DNA of 64,000 bases from Cupriavidus metallidurans CH34. Its GTDB lineage: Bacteria > Pseudomonadota > Gammaproteobacteria > Burkholderiales > Burkholderiaceae. Shown in pieces: positions 10,603-19,749 of this stretch; the first letter of the stretch is position 1, and each line of letters starts with the position of its first letter. The position numbers were made by a program, and so were the translations under genes. The notes below the pieces were generated by a model. It was not told the DNA's origin. It saw nothing but the letters and a program-made list of their open reading frames with translations, and searched no databases. The stretch lies in NCBI RefSeq assembly GCF_000196015.1, contig NC_007973.1:2046001-2110000 (forward strand), written 5' to 3'.

Positions 10603-10830
10603 ATGAACCGATTGATCCCAGTTTTTCTTGCCCTTGCTTCGGCAGCCTTCAGCGCAGGATGCTCATCCTTCGATTTTTGGCGCGGCACCTACGAAGGTGC
10701 CCGTAGCCACGATGCCGCCGTGAATCCTATGACTCCGGGAACGGTAAGGCAGACGCTTCCGCCCTATGAGGATTATGAGCGGGAGCGTAACCGGGCGCGT
10801 GGTGGGAATCCGTCTATCCAGGGCCAGTAA
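10603..10830 (+). CDS. Small lipoprotein, function unknown
   Basis: A 75-residue product with a typical lipoprotein signal: MNRLIPVFLALASAAFSAGC, i.e. a basic start, a hydrophobic core and a lipobox with Cys20. The mature part of about 55 residues is polar (WRGTYEGARSHDAA, then PPYEDYERERNR). I chose the ATG at 10603 because it puts the signal peptide at the N-terminus; a longer open frame from 10549 would bury it. The start lies about 85 bp after the rlmJ terminator. I do not recognise a named family. Confidence 0.7.
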   Translation: MNRLIPVFLALASAAFSAGCSSFDFWRGTYEGARSHDAAVNPMTPGTVRQTLPPYEDYERERNRARGGNPSIQGQ

Positions 10831-10944
10831 CTGGCCGGTAGCTCGGTCCCCCACCCTGGTACCGACCATGGCGTGCCATGCCTTGCATAAGAACCGCGTC
10901 CATCCGCAGATATCCCGCTGCAAGAAGCACCATCCGAGACTGAG

Positions 10945-10973
10945 CAAAACCCGCCAGGCTTGCGCAAGGCGGG
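10945..10973 (-). terminator. Terminator facing left, downstream of the 80-codon minus-strand ORF
   Basis: CCCGCC (10950-10955) pairs with GGCGGG (10968-10973), with a TTGCGCAA element in the loop; on the minus strand the stem is followed by GTTTTGC. It would end transcripts arriving from the ORF at 11087-11329. Confidence 0.6.
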
Positions 10974-11086
10974 CTGATCTCGACAAATCATCGCAACGAA
11001 TCAGCGGCGATCAGTAGGGAACATTGTTTTGGCCCATAGCACCCAGAAGAAACCGCGGTTGACAGGCAAGAACATGAGCGCCCCCT

Positions 11087-11329
11087 TCACTGCCGTGCCG
11101 CAGCCAACGGCTGCGGTACAAGCACTCCAACCTGCTGCGTGGCCGCCACGCGAAGTCGCCCAATAGCCTCAGACAACTCCACAGCCTCGCGTTGCTTTGG
11201 ACCCAGTGGATCCACAGAGCAAATCGACACGCGTGCCATGATCTCTCGCCACTGGACAGCAGTAGGCGGTACAGCACCCCGGGCGTTCACAAAACCGCGC
11301 AACCAGCTCACAAATTCAACTTCACTCAC
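11087..11329 (-). CDS. Small hypothetical protein (80 aa)
   Basis: An 80-residue frame with a GTG start at 11329 preceded by CGAGG. The first part (SEVEFVSWLRGFVNAR, then PPTAVQWREIMARV) resembles in pattern short phage-associated proteins with a WLxGF...PTxxQWxxI layout; this is recollection of a pattern, not a search result. A leftward terminator about 115 bp downstream supports transcription on this strand. The rest (residues 45-80) is Ala/Val/Gln-rich without motifs. It may be a relic of mobile DNA. Confidence 0.4.
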   Translation of the reverse strand: MSEVEFVSWLRGFVNARGAVPPTAVQWREIMARVSICSVDPLGPKQREAVELSEAIGRLRVAATQQVGVLVPQPLAAARQ

Positions 11330-11594
11330 TTCGAACCTCGACCATCAATGCCGGGGCATCACTTATCGATGCTCCCGCTTATTCAGCCACCAAAATTCTG
11401 GACTGGACGAGGTTCATTAAAGGCAAGGAACGACGACCGCCACATAGGAACTTTCCCAAAATACATCAACGCATTTCCGAATGATCTGGCCCTGATCAGT
11501 CGATCGTGCGACGCGCATAGCTAACGGCTTGCATCGACCAATTGATGCCCCGTACTTGCCGCCACACCTGAATGTTCCGAGCCGTCAACGCCCC

Positions 11595-11666
11595 CTACAT
11601 CCCCCAACGATCCGCCAGCCTCACGACGCCCCAGAGCGCGAAGAACACAATGAAATAGGCGAACAT
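11595..11666 (-). CDS. Very small membrane protein (23 aa)
   Basis: A 23-codon ORF with ATG at 11666 and TAG at 11595-11597. GGGAG (11673-11677 on the complement) sits six bases from the start, an excellent ribosome binding site. The peptide starts MFAYFIVFFALWGVVRLA and ends with a charged/aromatic DRWGM: one transmembrane helix followed by a short positive/negative tail. Third codon positions are mostly G or C, as in real genes here. It is a single-helix small protein of the kind that associates with membrane complexes; the partner is unknown. Confidence 0.5.
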   Translation of the reverse strand: MFAYFIVFFALWGVVRLADRWGM

Positions 11667-11870
11667 GGCAAACTCCCTTAACTGGTTGGTACAACTTCAT
11701 TTCAGCAACCAGCATGGGCGGATCCAACCATCCAACTCCGAATTGATCCCAGGAATCGTCCTATTGGGGGACCATCGGCCACGCCAACGCCGAGACAACC
11801 ACTGCGAGCGTCCATGTACGTGAGCCATACCCCGTCCAGTGCCAGGCGCTCCGACCAAGGCCCTAACGCC

Positions 11871-12395
11871 ATGACAAGAACCCGAAGCATCGCCCTTGCC
11901 ACCCTTCTCAGCATTTCATCTCTCGCCCATGCCACTCCCAGCATTCAGGTTGGCTTCTCCCCGGAGGGTTCAGCGCGAGAGCTTGTTCTGAAGACTATCG
12001 GTAGTGCGCAGCATTCCATTCAGATGCTCGCCTACTCGTTTCAAGCTCCTGACATCATGCAGGCGCTGGTTGATGCCAGGAATCGAGGCGTGGAGGTGCG
12101 CGTGGTAATCGACAAGAAGCGCAACCTGGGCAAGACGAGCTTGGCAGCCATGGACCTTGTGACCCGCAATGGTGTGGAACTGCGGACCACCGACCATTTC
12201 CATATCCATCACGACAAGACGATCATTGTCGATGGCAACACGGTTGAAACAGGTTCCTTCAACTTCGCGCCATCTGCCGAGACATCCAACTCCGAGAATG
12301 TGGTCGTCATTCGAGACATGCCCGAGGTTTCACGCCAGTACATCGAACATTGGCAATCACGCTGGAATCTGGGGAAACCTTATCCAGCACGATAA
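11871..12395 (+). CDS. Secreted phospholipase-D-family nuclease (Nuc/EndA-like)
   Basis: The 174-residue protein has one PLD motif: His114-Asp-Lys116, four residues, Asp121 (HDKTIIVD), followed by GSFNFAPSAE, the pattern of the single-domain Nuc endonucleases that dimerise to build one active site. A signal peptide (residues 1-21, ending AHA) predicts periplasmic location. I chose ATG 11871 because it places this signal at the start. Homologues are often carried by conjugative plasmids and integrative elements, where they may protect against or process incoming DNA; no transfer genes are visible here. Confidence 0.85.
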   Translation: MTRTRSIALATLLSISSLAHATPSIQVGFSPEGSARELVLKTIGSAQHSIQMLAYSFQAPDIMQALVDARNRGVEVRVVIDKKRNLGKTSLAAMDLVTRNGVELRTTDHFHIHHDKTIIVDGNTVETGSFNFAPSAETSNSENVVVIRDMPEVSRQYIEHWQSRWNLGKPYPAR

Positions 12396-12653
12396 CTGAG
12401 CCGCCCGGGAGCCGTGGAGGCTGGTTGGTTCAAGTTAATGGCGGTTCAGAGGCAGGGATTTGAAGCTGTCGATAGTTGACTGCCTCAGCTTCGGCTGGCG
12501 GGATGTCATCCTGATCCTTTCGCGGGCGCCAGCACGCGGTCACCTATTCAGGTTATTTTCGGACGTCATCGAGCTACCTATTCTCCAGCAGACGCAAGGG
12601 TCGCGGCGCAATGCGCCCGTCAAAGGCCTGCGACGCTAAAGAAAGGAAGGGCG

Positions 12654-13556
12654 ATGAATGCCTATCTGGCTCCAGCAGGCGCGAGTGCAATCACGCCGAC
12701 TTGCGCCCTGCAGGGCGCGGTTGCGATCGCTGCATTTGCCTCGAACGCGCTACTGTGCCGCGTCGCACTGTTCACTTACTCCATCGACGCAGCGACATTC
12801 TCCGATATCCGGCTGCTGGCCGGAGGCGCGACGTTACTGGTCGTGACGAAGCTGAAACCGGAGTACACCCGGCAGCCCAATCCTGACCCTGACTGGATCT
12901 CAGCTACAGCGCTGGGGATTTTCGTGATCCTGTTCTCATTGTCGTATCTATCCCTCGGCGTCAGTTTCGGTGCGCTCGTGTTGTTCGGGACGGTACAACT
13001 GACGATATTTATTGCCTGCCTTCTCAAAGGCGAGCGCTTCCACCGCGTGGCGCTGATGGGCTATCTCCTGGCTATTGCCGGACTGTTATACCTGACCACA
13101 CCCGGCATCGGCGTTCCGCGATTCTCCGGCTTGCTGATGATGGTTGGGGCGGGCGTGGCATGGGGGATCTATACCTTGCGAGGCAGGCGAGCCGCAAGTC
13201 CACTCTCGGCAACGGCAGGAAACTTCCTGCGCGCGACTCCGATCTGCATCGTCCTCGGTTGGATGCTTCACGGCCATGCCCACGCGAGCGTAGCCGGGGT
13301 TGCCCTCGCTGTGGCGTCAGGGGCTGTGACATCTGCTGTCGGCTTTGTCGTGTGGGCGTCGGTAATCCGAAAGCTGCCGGCGATGTCCGCGGCCACCATC
13401 CAGCTACTGGTGCCACCCGTTGCAGCACTTGGCGGCGTTCTGTTCCTGCAGGAACCCGTAAGTACGCGTCTTGTTGTCAGTTTCGTTGCCGTCCTGTTCG
13501 GCGTCTGGCTGGCAGCGTCGGTTGGTGCAAGGCACAGCGTCACGGCTCGACGTTAG
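12654..13556 (+). CDS. DMT-superfamily (EamA) transporter
   Basis: A 300-residue inner-membrane protein with about ten hydrophobic segments in two halves, ending in the typical VPPVAALGGVLFLQEPVSTRLVVSFVAV block of the second EamA repeat. Such proteins export metabolites or amino acids; the substrate cannot be told. GGAAGGG lies seven bases before the ATG. It lies alone on the plus strand about 260 bp after the PLD nuclease and ends 80 bp before a tiny hydrophobic ORF. Confidence 0.85.
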   Translation: MNAYLAPAGASAITPTCALQGAVAIAAFASNALLCRVALFTYSIDAATFSDIRLLAGGATLLVVTKLKPEYTRQPNPDPDWISATALGIFVILFSLSYLSLGVSFGALVLFGTVQLTIFIACLLKGERFHRVALMGYLLAIAGLLYLTTPGIGVPRFSGLLMMVGAGVAWGIYTLRGRRAASPLSATAGNFLRATPICIVLGWMLHGHAHASVAGVALAVASGAVTSAVGFVVWASVIRKLPAMSAATIQLLVPPVAALGGVLFLQEPVSTRLVVSFVAVLFGVWLAASVGARHSVTARR

Positions 13557-13635
13557 CGAAGCCTCCATGGGGAAGATGCATTCAGTTTGCGGCCGGCTTG
13601 GCTCGCCGCAGCCCATTTACGCGTCAGGTGCCACG

Positions 13636-13767
13636 ATGAAAGCAGCAATTGGCTTCACCTTCGCCTGCTGGCTGTCGGGTGCAATCCTTATTCTTGTGGA
13701 TTCCACGGCCGCAATCGCGCTGAGTGGCGCGCTAGCCCTCGCAGGGTTGGATCTGTTCGCACCTTAG
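13636..13767 (+). CDS. Possible small hydrophobic protein (43 aa)
   Basis: A short ORF with ATG at 13636, AGGTG five bases upstream and TAG at 13765. The product (MKAAIGFTFACWLSGAILIL, then a second hydrophobic stretch) could span the membrane once or twice. It lies in the 334-bp gap between the DMT transporter and the convergent LuxR-type gene, and is the only feature I can point to there. Confidence 0.35.
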   Translation: MKAAIGFTFACWLSGAILILVDSTAAIALSGALALAGLDLFAP

Positions 13768-13890
13768 CCAAGCCGCTGCAATCCTCCGTACGATCTGCGC
13801 TGGATTTCTTGCGCAGGCCGCATGTACCGGGCGAACTCGATGCCAGGCGGCTACGCTCAGTTGCCCGCAACGGCACCACTCTGCAATGCG

Positions 13891-14691
13891 TTATCGCAAC
13901 TTGCCGAGCCACAGCGCGGTGAGCGTCGAGCGATTTCGAACGTTGAATTTTGCGTAAATTGATTTGATATGGACGTGAGTCGTGTTCGGACTCTGCTCGA
14001 GCTTCTGCGCGATCTGCTTTTCCGTCAGTCCGTCGAGCAGCCCCAGCAACACCCTTCGCTCGGCCGACGTCAGCGACGCGTCGGCGATGAGCAGGCCGTG
14101 GCTGAGCAGTTGCTGCCGGTAGTACCACCTCAGCCCGTGCATCACGAAGCCCAGAAGCTCGAGATCCGGTGCAGAAAAACGGGGGGCTTGCAGATCGCGA
14201 AACACGAAGAGATGAATCCGCACATCATCGTTGAGCGAACAACGCACCTGGATGCTGTCGGCGTGACCAACTTCGAGGTAGTGACGGCGATAGTGGGCAC
14301 CTTCAAACCATTCGGCGGGCATCGCCTCGAAGAGAAGATTGGCGCGGAATGGCTCATCCCCCGACATGGCCACGACATGTGACGAGTCCACGTTGCCGGA
14401 CCATAGCGTGTCGAACTGCTCCTGCACGGAAGCAACCATCGCGGGGACAGGATGCAGGAGGCGAACAAGGCGTGGACGCCAGCCAAACAAGGGGTCCTTT
14501 CGCGCGACCGCAGGTAATCGGACAACGACAGCCCAAAGTGCATTCTGTGCCGTGACCATTGCACAGAGCGTGGTTAACAAATGGGTCAGCGCGTCATCGG
14601 CTTCGCCGGCGGAGAACTCGGCCAGCCGGTCCCAGAGTGCAAAGACGTCATCGCGGTGCGATACGTTGGCGGAATCCGAGAGTGGATGCAT
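13891..14691 (-). CDS. LuxR-family transcriptional regulator
   Basis: A 266-residue protein with a C-terminal LuxR/GerE helix-turn-helix (about 205-262: LTSAERRVLLGLLDGLTEKQ, then TTHVHIKSIYAKFNVRNRST). The N-terminal 190 residues do not show a receiver domain or an obvious acyl-homoserine-lactone signature; they may hold a GAF-like ligand-sensing fold. No synthase gene is nearby. Targets unknown; neighbours are a DMT exporter (convergent) and a DUF1905 protein (divergent, 381 bp away). Confidence 0.85.
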   Translation of the reverse strand: MHPLSDSANVSHRDDVFALWDRLAEFSAGEADDALTHLLTTLCAMVTAQNALWAVVVRLPAVARKDPLFGWRPRLVRLLHPVPAMVASVQEQFDTLWSGNVDSSHVVAMSGDEPFRANLLFEAMPAEWFEGAHYRRHYLEVGHADSIQVRCSLNDDVRIHLFVFRDLQAPRFSAPDLELLGFVMHGLRWYYRQQLLSHGLLIADASLTSAERRVLLGLLDGLTEKQIAQKLEQSPNTTHVHIKSIYAKFNVRNRSTLTALWLGKLR

Positions 14692-15072
14692 GGCGTCCCC
14701 AGGAAGAATGGGCGAATCACCAATCTTCGGTGATCTTGTGCTCTCCAGACAATATCACCCCGAGCGCGCTTGGCTCCAGCGCGAGCTTGGGCGGGCCGGC
14801 GCAGGATGCAGTGCTTCTCGACCAGATGAAACGTGCCTTGTATTTCACATATGGTGCGGCCCGGCGCTTGGGATAAATAGCCTTTGACTTCCGATTTCGC
14901 CTTACCTATCTTTCTCGACGCCATATACGACTGTCGAACTCGCCTCCCACTCCGGAGGCCGGCGACTTTCGGAGGTGCCGGTAACGCGCATGCCCATCGG
15001 GCAGCGCGTCCCGGGTTTCATTGCGTTCGTGTTTTCCTAGATCTCCTTTGAGTACCTCAGCTCTCCGGTCGC
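14692..15072. other. Intergenic region between luxR-type gene and DUF1905 gene
   Basis: No coding frame with convincing start or composition. It must hold the two divergent promoters. A small hairpin (TGCCC ATC GGGCA, about 14990-15004) is the only symmetry noticed. Confidence 0.4.
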
Positions 15073-15522
15073 ATGAAATTCATATTCCAGGCAAAGGTCG
15101 TCCCCTCGGGCAATGCAACGGCCGTCGAGGTCCCGAAGGATGGCATTGAGTCGTTCGGCGCGGGCGCGCGACCACCGGTTGCCATCTCCATCAACGGCCA
15201 CAAATGGCGAAGCAGAATTGCCGTAATGAATGGCAACTGCTTGGTGGGTATCAGCGCGGCCAACCGGCGAGAAAGCGGTATCGCGGAGGGCGACCTCGTC
15301 GACGTTCAAATAGAACTCGACGAAGAGCCGAGAACGCTGCCGGAACCGACAGACCTTTCTGAGGCCCTGAGGAAAAATAAAGGCGCCAGAGCCGCCTTTG
15401 ATAGTTTGCCGTTTGGGCTCAAACGGAAGCACGTCGCTGCGATTGAGGATGCCAAGTCTCTCGAGACGCGGCAGCGTCGCATCGCCAAGCTCGTCAGCGA
15501 ACTGCAGCAAAGTTCGGCCTAA
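15073..15522 (+). CDS. DUF1905 / YdeI-OmdA domain protein
   Basis: A 149-residue cytoplasmic protein with two parts: a DUF1905 beta-rich domain (about 1-85, starting MKFIFQAKVVPSGNATAVEVP) and a C-terminal helical OmdA/YdeI-like segment (about 95-145, with ALRKNKGARAAFDSLPFGLKRKH). The second domain is named after bacteriocin-protection proteins, but a biochemical role is not established. It stands alone, convergent with the LysR gene at 15562. Confidence 0.8.
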   Translation: MKFIFQAKVVPSGNATAVEVPKDGIESFGAGARPPVAISINGHKWRSRIAVMNGNCLVGISAANRRESGIAEGDLVDVQIELDEEPRTLPEPTDLSEALRKNKGARAAFDSLPFGLKRKHVAAIEDAKSLETRQRRIAKLVSELQQSSA

Positions 15523-15561
15523 CCTTTCGCCACACACCGACGTGCAAACGGTTGCTACCGC

Positions 15562-16536
15562 TCAGCGAGACGAGTATCGACGCGGTTTGGCCCTCGTCGC
15601 TGCTGCAGGATGACCGGCATCTCGCTGCAGCGCAGTCGGCAGTTCGGTCTTCAGCAATTCGATCCACGCGCGCGTTTTCGCCTCAAGAAACTTCCGCGAC
15701 GGCAGCATCAAGTAGACGCCGATAGCCGGGGAGCGCCACGCGGGCAGTACGACGCGTAGTTCGCCGTTGCGGATGTGGTCCACAGCCGAAAAGATCGGCA
15801 GCAGCGCAATGCCCAGCCCGCTGCTCGCGGCGTGGAGGACAACGCCGGGGTTGTCACCCACCAGCGGGCCGCCCGCGTCCAGTGTGAAGCTCCGTGTGCC
15901 GTCCGTCAGCGTCCAATCGGGCGTCGTGGACGGGTTGGCGATGCGCAGACAGGCATGTGCTGCAAGTTCCTCAACGGATTTCGGCGTGCCGCGCCGCTTC
16001 AGATAGGACGGCGCCGCGCACAGCAAACCGTAGGTTTCCCCAAGGGCCTGCGCCACCAGGTTCGAATCGGAGAGCCGTTGCGCCAGGTAGACGCTGGCGT
16101 CCACGCCTTCGGCAATCAGGTCCGGGGCGTATTGGGACGTGCCGTACTCCACGGCCACCTTCGGATACCTCGCGCAGTACATCGACACAAGCGGGACCAC
16201 ATAGCGTTCGCCAAACGCGGCCATGCAACGCACCCTGAGCCGTCCGTCTGGTTCGACATTTGCGCCGCCCACCCCGCTTTCCGCCTCGGCCACCAGCTCG
16301 AGAATGCTCCGGCACTGGTCAGCATACCGCTCGCCGACGCTGGTCAGCGCCAGCCTGCGGGTTGTCCGTTGCAGAAGCTTGGCCTGCAGGCGCTTTTCCA
16401 ACTCGGAAACCAGCCGCGAGACCTGCGCCGTCGTGAGCGCCATTTGGGCGGCGGCGGCCGTAAAACTGCCCGCATCGACGACCCGCAGAAACGCTGTCAT
16501 CGCATGGAGCAATCCATAGTCGAGATTCTTACGCAT
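15562..16536 (-). CDS. LysR-family regulator, divergent from ThDP enzyme
   Basis: A 324-residue LysR regulator with N-terminal winged HTH (about 8-66: FLRVVDAGSFTAAAAQMALT, then TTRRLALTSVGERY) and a periplasmic-binding-like effector domain. It is divergent from the ThDP decarboxylase at 16686 with a 149-bp gap, the classical arrangement for control of the neighbour. The gap holds a direct repeat GAGTTTCT (16546-16553 and 16582-16589) that could be part of its binding site. The C-terminal tail is Arg/Ala-rich. Confidence 0.9.
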   Translation of the reverse strand: MRKNLDYGLLHAMTAFLRVVDAGSFTAAAAQMALTTAQVSRLVSELEKRLQAKLLQRTTRRLALTSVGERYADQCRSILELVAEAESGVGGANVEPDGRLRVRCMAAFGERYVVPLVSMYCARYPKVAVEYGTSQYAPDLIAEGVDASVYLAQRLSDSNLVAQALGETYGLLCAAPSYLKRRGTPKSVEELAAHACLRIANPSTTPDWTLTDGTRSFTLDAGGPLVGDNPGVVLHAASSGLGIALLPIFSAVDHIRNGELRVVLPAWRSPAIGVYLMLPSRKFLEAKTRAWIELLKTELPTALQRDAGHPAAATRAKPRRYSSR

Positions 16537-16685
16537 GACGTAACAGAGTTTCTGAGTTGGCTGTATTTTTACATCGAATCGGAGTTTCTACTATCGATCC
16601 GTGCTCGGTTGCACAACCTCGTTGCCCTGCTACGAAACCGCGGTGAACGAGGATTCGATGGTGGTTCGATTTCGGAGTGTCAAGC

Positions 16686-18230
16686 ATGAACGGTGCGGAA
16701 AGTCTGTTGCGTTCGCTGGTGGCGTGTGGCGTGGAGGTGTGTTTTGGCAATCCGGGCACGTCGGAGATGCATTTCGTGGCGGCGCTCGATGCGGTGGATG
16801 GCATGCGCCCCGTCCTTGGCCTGTTCGAAGGCGTGGTCACTGGCGCGGCCGACGGCTACGGTCGCATGGCAGGAAAGCCTGCCGCCACGCTGCTGCATCT
16901 GGGTCCGGGCCTGACCAATGGCCTGGCCAACCTGCACAACGCGCGGCGCGCATCGAGCCCGATCGTCAACATCGTCGGCGACCATGCAGCCTCTCATTCA
17001 CGCTACGAGGCACCGCTGACTTCCGATATCCAGGGATTCGCGCGGCCGGTATCGCAATGGATTCACGCATCCGCAAGCGCGCTGACGGTTGGCGCCGACG
17101 CCGCGCGCGCCGTGCAAGCGTCGATGGAGGCACCCGGCCAGGTGGCCACACTGATCCTGCCTGCGGATACCGCCTGGAGCCAGGCCGATACCGTCGCGGC
17201 GCCGCTGCCGCTGCCGAGTCGGGCGCCGGTAAGCGGCGCCACCATTGCGAACATCGCCGCGCTCGTCCAGCGTGGCGTGAAGACGGCGTTCCTGCTGCGC
17301 GGTGACGCTTTGCAGGAACGGGCCCTGCACGCCGCAGGCAAGATCGCTGCGAAGACGGGTGCCCGCCTGCTTTCCGATACGTTCGCCCCGCGCCTGCAGC
17401 GTGGCGCCGGGCGTGTGCCCGTGGAGCGCCTGCCGTACTTCGCCGAGCAAGTCGTGGAATTCCTGGCTGGCACCGAATTGATCGTGCTGGTCGGCGCGCA
17501 GCCACCGGTCAGCTTCTTCGCCTACCCGGACAAACCAAGCTGGCTGACGCCGGAAGGATGCCGGCTGGCGGTGCTCTCCCATGCGCACGAGGACGGCACC
17601 GGCGCGCTGAAAGCGCTGGCCGACGTGCTCGGCGCAACAGGTTCGATCGCGGGGCACAGCGTACGCAAGCACATGGAGCCTCCCGCCAGTGGCTCCCTGA
17701 CCCCCGAATCGATCATGCGCAGCGTGGCCCGGCATCTGCCCGAGCACGCCATCGTCACCGAGGAGTCGGGCATGGCGATGGCGTACTACGGCCTGACCGA
17801 ATCGGCCGCGCCGCACGATTTCCTGACCCTGTCTGGCGGGGCCATCGGCAGCATGATGGCGCTGTCGATCGGTGCCGGCATCGCCTGCCCGGATCGCAAG
17901 ATCGTCAACCTGCTTGGCGACGGCAGCGCGATGTACACGGTGCAGTCGCTGTGGACGCAGGCTCGCGAGCAGATCGACGTCGTGAACGTCATCTACGCGA
18001 ACCGCGGCTACAAGATCCTGAACAACGAACTGAAGCGCGTCGGCGCGTCACAGGACGGTGCACGCGCCGCGTCGATGTTCGATCTGCAAGATCCATCGCT
18101 CGACTGGGTGGCACTGGCCGCGGGCATGGGCGTGGAAGCGGTCCGTACGGTCTCGGCCACGGACTTCGACGCCGCGTTCGCTTCCGCGATGCAGCGCCGC
18201 GGGCCGATGCTCATCGAGGCGCTGATCTGA
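16686..18230 (+). CDS. ThDP-dependent decarboxylase / acetolactate-synthase-like enzyme
   Basis: A 514-residue thiamine-diphosphate enzyme. The ThDP-activating glutamate lies in GLFEGVVTGAADGYGRMAGKP (about 45-65). The metal/diphosphate motif is LLGDGSAMYTVQSLW followed 25 residues later by NRGY. The overall pattern is that of ALS-like and benzoylformate-decarboxylase-like proteins; at this length without an FAD domain core motif a 2-keto acid decarboxylase is as likely as a synthase. I chose ATG 16686 (GGAG eight bases upstream) over GTG 16677. A tautomerase gene follows, and an aldehyde dehydrogenase lies 1.5 kb further: together they could convert a keto acid to an aldehyde and then to an acid (inference). 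Confidence 0.85.
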   Translation: MNGAESLLRSLVACGVEVCFGNPGTSEMHFVAALDAVDGMRPVLGLFEGVVTGAADGYGRMAGKPAATLLHLGPGLTNGLANLHNARRASSPIVNIVGDHAASHSRYEAPLTSDIQGFARPVSQWIHASASALTVGADAARAVQASMEAPGQVATLILPADTAWSQADTVAAPLPLPSRAPVSGATIANIAALVQRGVKTAFLLRGDALQERALHAAGKIAAKTGARLLSDTFAPRLQRGAGRVPVERLPYFAEQVVEFLAGTELIVLVGAQPPVSFFAYPDKPSWLTPEGCRLAVLSHAHEDGTGALKALADVLGATGSIAGHSVRKHMEPPASGSLTPESIMRSVARHLPEHAIVTEESGMAMAYYGLTESAAPHDFLTLSGGAIGSMMALSIGAGIACPDRKIVNLLGDGSAMYTVQSLWTQAREQIDVVNVIYANRGYKILNNELKRVGASQDGARAASMFDLQDPSLDWVALAAGMGVEAVRTVSATDFDAAFASAMQRRGPMLIEALI

Positions 18231-18370
18231 GCGCGATGCACTGGAGCCATTCGCGGGCGGCGAATCGAACCTGCCGATGCGAGCCCCGTATCAGCCCGAA
18301 TCGGAAGCAGCGATCAACGGCCTCGTTGCCGGCTGACCCACACCCTTTCATCGACCGAAGAGAATCGATC

Positions 18371-18781
18371 ATGCCAATGACCCACGTATCCATGCGCAAA
18401 GGCCAGCCTGCGGCGTTCCGCGCCGCGGTGTTGGAAGCCATACACGAGTCCCTGCAAAAATCGCTCGATGTACATCCGGAGGCGTTCTTCATGACCATCA
18501 GCGAACACGAAGATGCGAACTTTCACGCCAACATGACGTATCCGTTCGTGCGTTCGCCAAACCTTCTGCTCATCCAGATCACGCTGACGGCGGGCCGGTC
18601 TACCGGCGACAAGCAGCGGTTCTATCGCAATCTCGTCGCACGGCTCGAGGCCGGTTCCGGCATCAAACCGGCCGACGTGTTCATCAATCTGATCGAAGTC
18701 GCCAGCGAGAACTGGTCCCCCGGAAACGGGCTACCAATCGCTACTGCGCTTCAGCCAGACGCAGCTCATGGACCAGGCTGA
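18371..18781 (+). CDS. Tautomerase-family protein
   Basis: A 136-residue protein of the 4-oxalocrotonate-tautomerase superfamily, longer (fused-repeat) class. After removal of Met the N-terminus is Pro (MPMTHVSM), the catalytic base of the family. The second half contains RSTGDKQRFYRNLVARLEAG and VFINLIEVASENWS, typical of the longer members. It follows the ThDP enzyme by 140 bp on the same strand. Its last 41 bp overlap the 3' end of the convergent LysR gene. It probably interconverts keto and enol forms of a pathway intermediate. Confidence 0.85.
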   Translation: MPMTHVSMRKGQPAAFRAAVLEAIHESLQKSLDVHPEAFFMTISEHEDANFHANMTYPFVRSPNLLLIQITLTAGRSTGDKQRFYRNLVARLEAGSGIKPADVFINLIEVASENWSPGNGLPIATALQPDAAHGPG

Positions 18782-19646
18782 CAAGCGCGCGCAACCGTGC
18801 GGGCACGAAACGATGGCCTGAGTAATAGAGTCTCAGCCCGCCAAACGACGGGCACCACGGAGCCAGCACGGGCACCAGGGCACCGGTCTTCAGTTCGTCT
18901 TCGATGAACCACTCGGAGATAAAGCCGATGCCCAGTCCGAGCAGTAGCGCCTGCCTGATGGCCGGCATCTCGTTGAGCGCAATGCGAACGGGCAAGTCCA
19001 TCTGCAACTTCTGCCCCTTGTGCTCCAGCTCCCACTGATAGATGCCGCCGTGGGACATGCGCATGCCGATGCTCCGATGCTGGAGCAGATCGCGTGGGTG
19101 TCTGGGTGTACCGTGGTGTTCCAGGTATGCAGGCGTTGCCACCACAAGCATGCGGACGTCGCGCGAAAGGGGCACGGCGATCATGTCTTGCGGGACGGAT
19201 TCGGCCAGGCGGATGCCTGCATCGAACCCTTCTGCCACGACGTCGATCATGCGCGACTCGCTCACGATGTCTATCCGCACATCGGGATAGCGCTGCGCGT
19301 ACACGTTGAAAAGCGGCGCCAGCAGCAAATTTGCCGCGCCCTGCGGCGCATTGATGCGCAGCGTGCCACTGGGCACGTCCGGGCCGCTGCCGGCTTCCTC
19401 GCCTGCGCTCTTGATTGCCGCCAGCGCGGGGGCAATGCGTTCCACATACCGCAAGCCGGCGTCAGTCAGGGCAACGCTGCGCGTCGATCGATTGAACAGA
19501 CGCACCTTCAGGCGCGCCTCCAGTCCAGCCACCGCGCTGCTCACGGCGGTGGTGGACATGCCCAGCTCCTGCGCGGCACCACGAAAGCTGTTGCGGCGCG
19601 CCACGGCCAGCACCGCTTCCAGTTCGGTCATTCCTGTTCTGTGCAT
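18741..19646 (-). CDS. LysR-family regulator, divergent from aldehyde dehydrogenase
   Basis: A 301-residue LysR protein of the CrgA/DmlR-like subgroup: HTH at about 5-62 ([36 protein letters not shown]), effector domain with [20 protein letters not shown]. It is divergent from the aldehyde dehydrogenase with 103 bp between the starts. That gap contains an ATCCT-N7-AGGAT inverted repeat (19652-19668), a plausible regulator site. Confidence 0.9.
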   Translation of the reverse strand: MHRTGMTELEAVLAVARRNSFRGAAQELGMSTTAVSSAVAGLEARLKVRLFNRSTRSVALTDAGLRYVERIAPALAAIKSAGEEAGSGPDVPSGTLRINAPQGAANLLLAPLFNVYAQRYPDVRIDIVSESRMIDVVAEGFDAGIRLAESVPQDMIAVPLSRDVRMLVVATPAYLEHHGTPRHPRDLLQHRSIGMRMSHGGIYQWELEHKGQKLQMDLPVRIALNEMPAIRQALLLGLGIGFISEWFIEDELKTGALVPVLAPWCPSFGGLRLYYSGHRFVPARLRALVSLVHELRLAEAQ

Positions 19647-19651
19647 GGATT

Positions 19652-19668
19652 ATCCTGAATTTAAGGAT
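19652..19668. promoter_or_regulatory. Inverted repeat, candidate LysR binding site
   Basis: ATCCT and AGGAT flank a seven-base AT-rich centre, six bases in front of the LysR start and about 82 bp before the aldehyde dehydrogenase start. Spacing suits an autorepression site. Confidence 0.4.
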
Positions 19669-19690
19669 GCATCATCAACCATAACACTGC

Positions 19691-19719
19691 TTATCAGAAC
19701 AATAAACCAATCCTAGACT
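19691..19719 (+). promoter_or_regulatory. Candidate promoter of the aldehyde dehydrogenase gene
   Basis: TTATCA (19691-19696) and TAGACT (19714-19719) are 17 bp apart, each matching consensus at four positions; the start codon is 31 bp downstream. A weak promoter is expected for an activator-dependent gene. Confidence 0.4.
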
Positions 19720-19749
19720 ACGTGGCATCCCACTCGAAGAGAGGTCATC

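Noticed and set aside
16546..16589. Direct repeat GAGTTTCT as a LysR binding site
   Set aside because: LysR sites usually show T-N11-A dyad symmetry; a single short direct repeat is too weak to annotate on its own.
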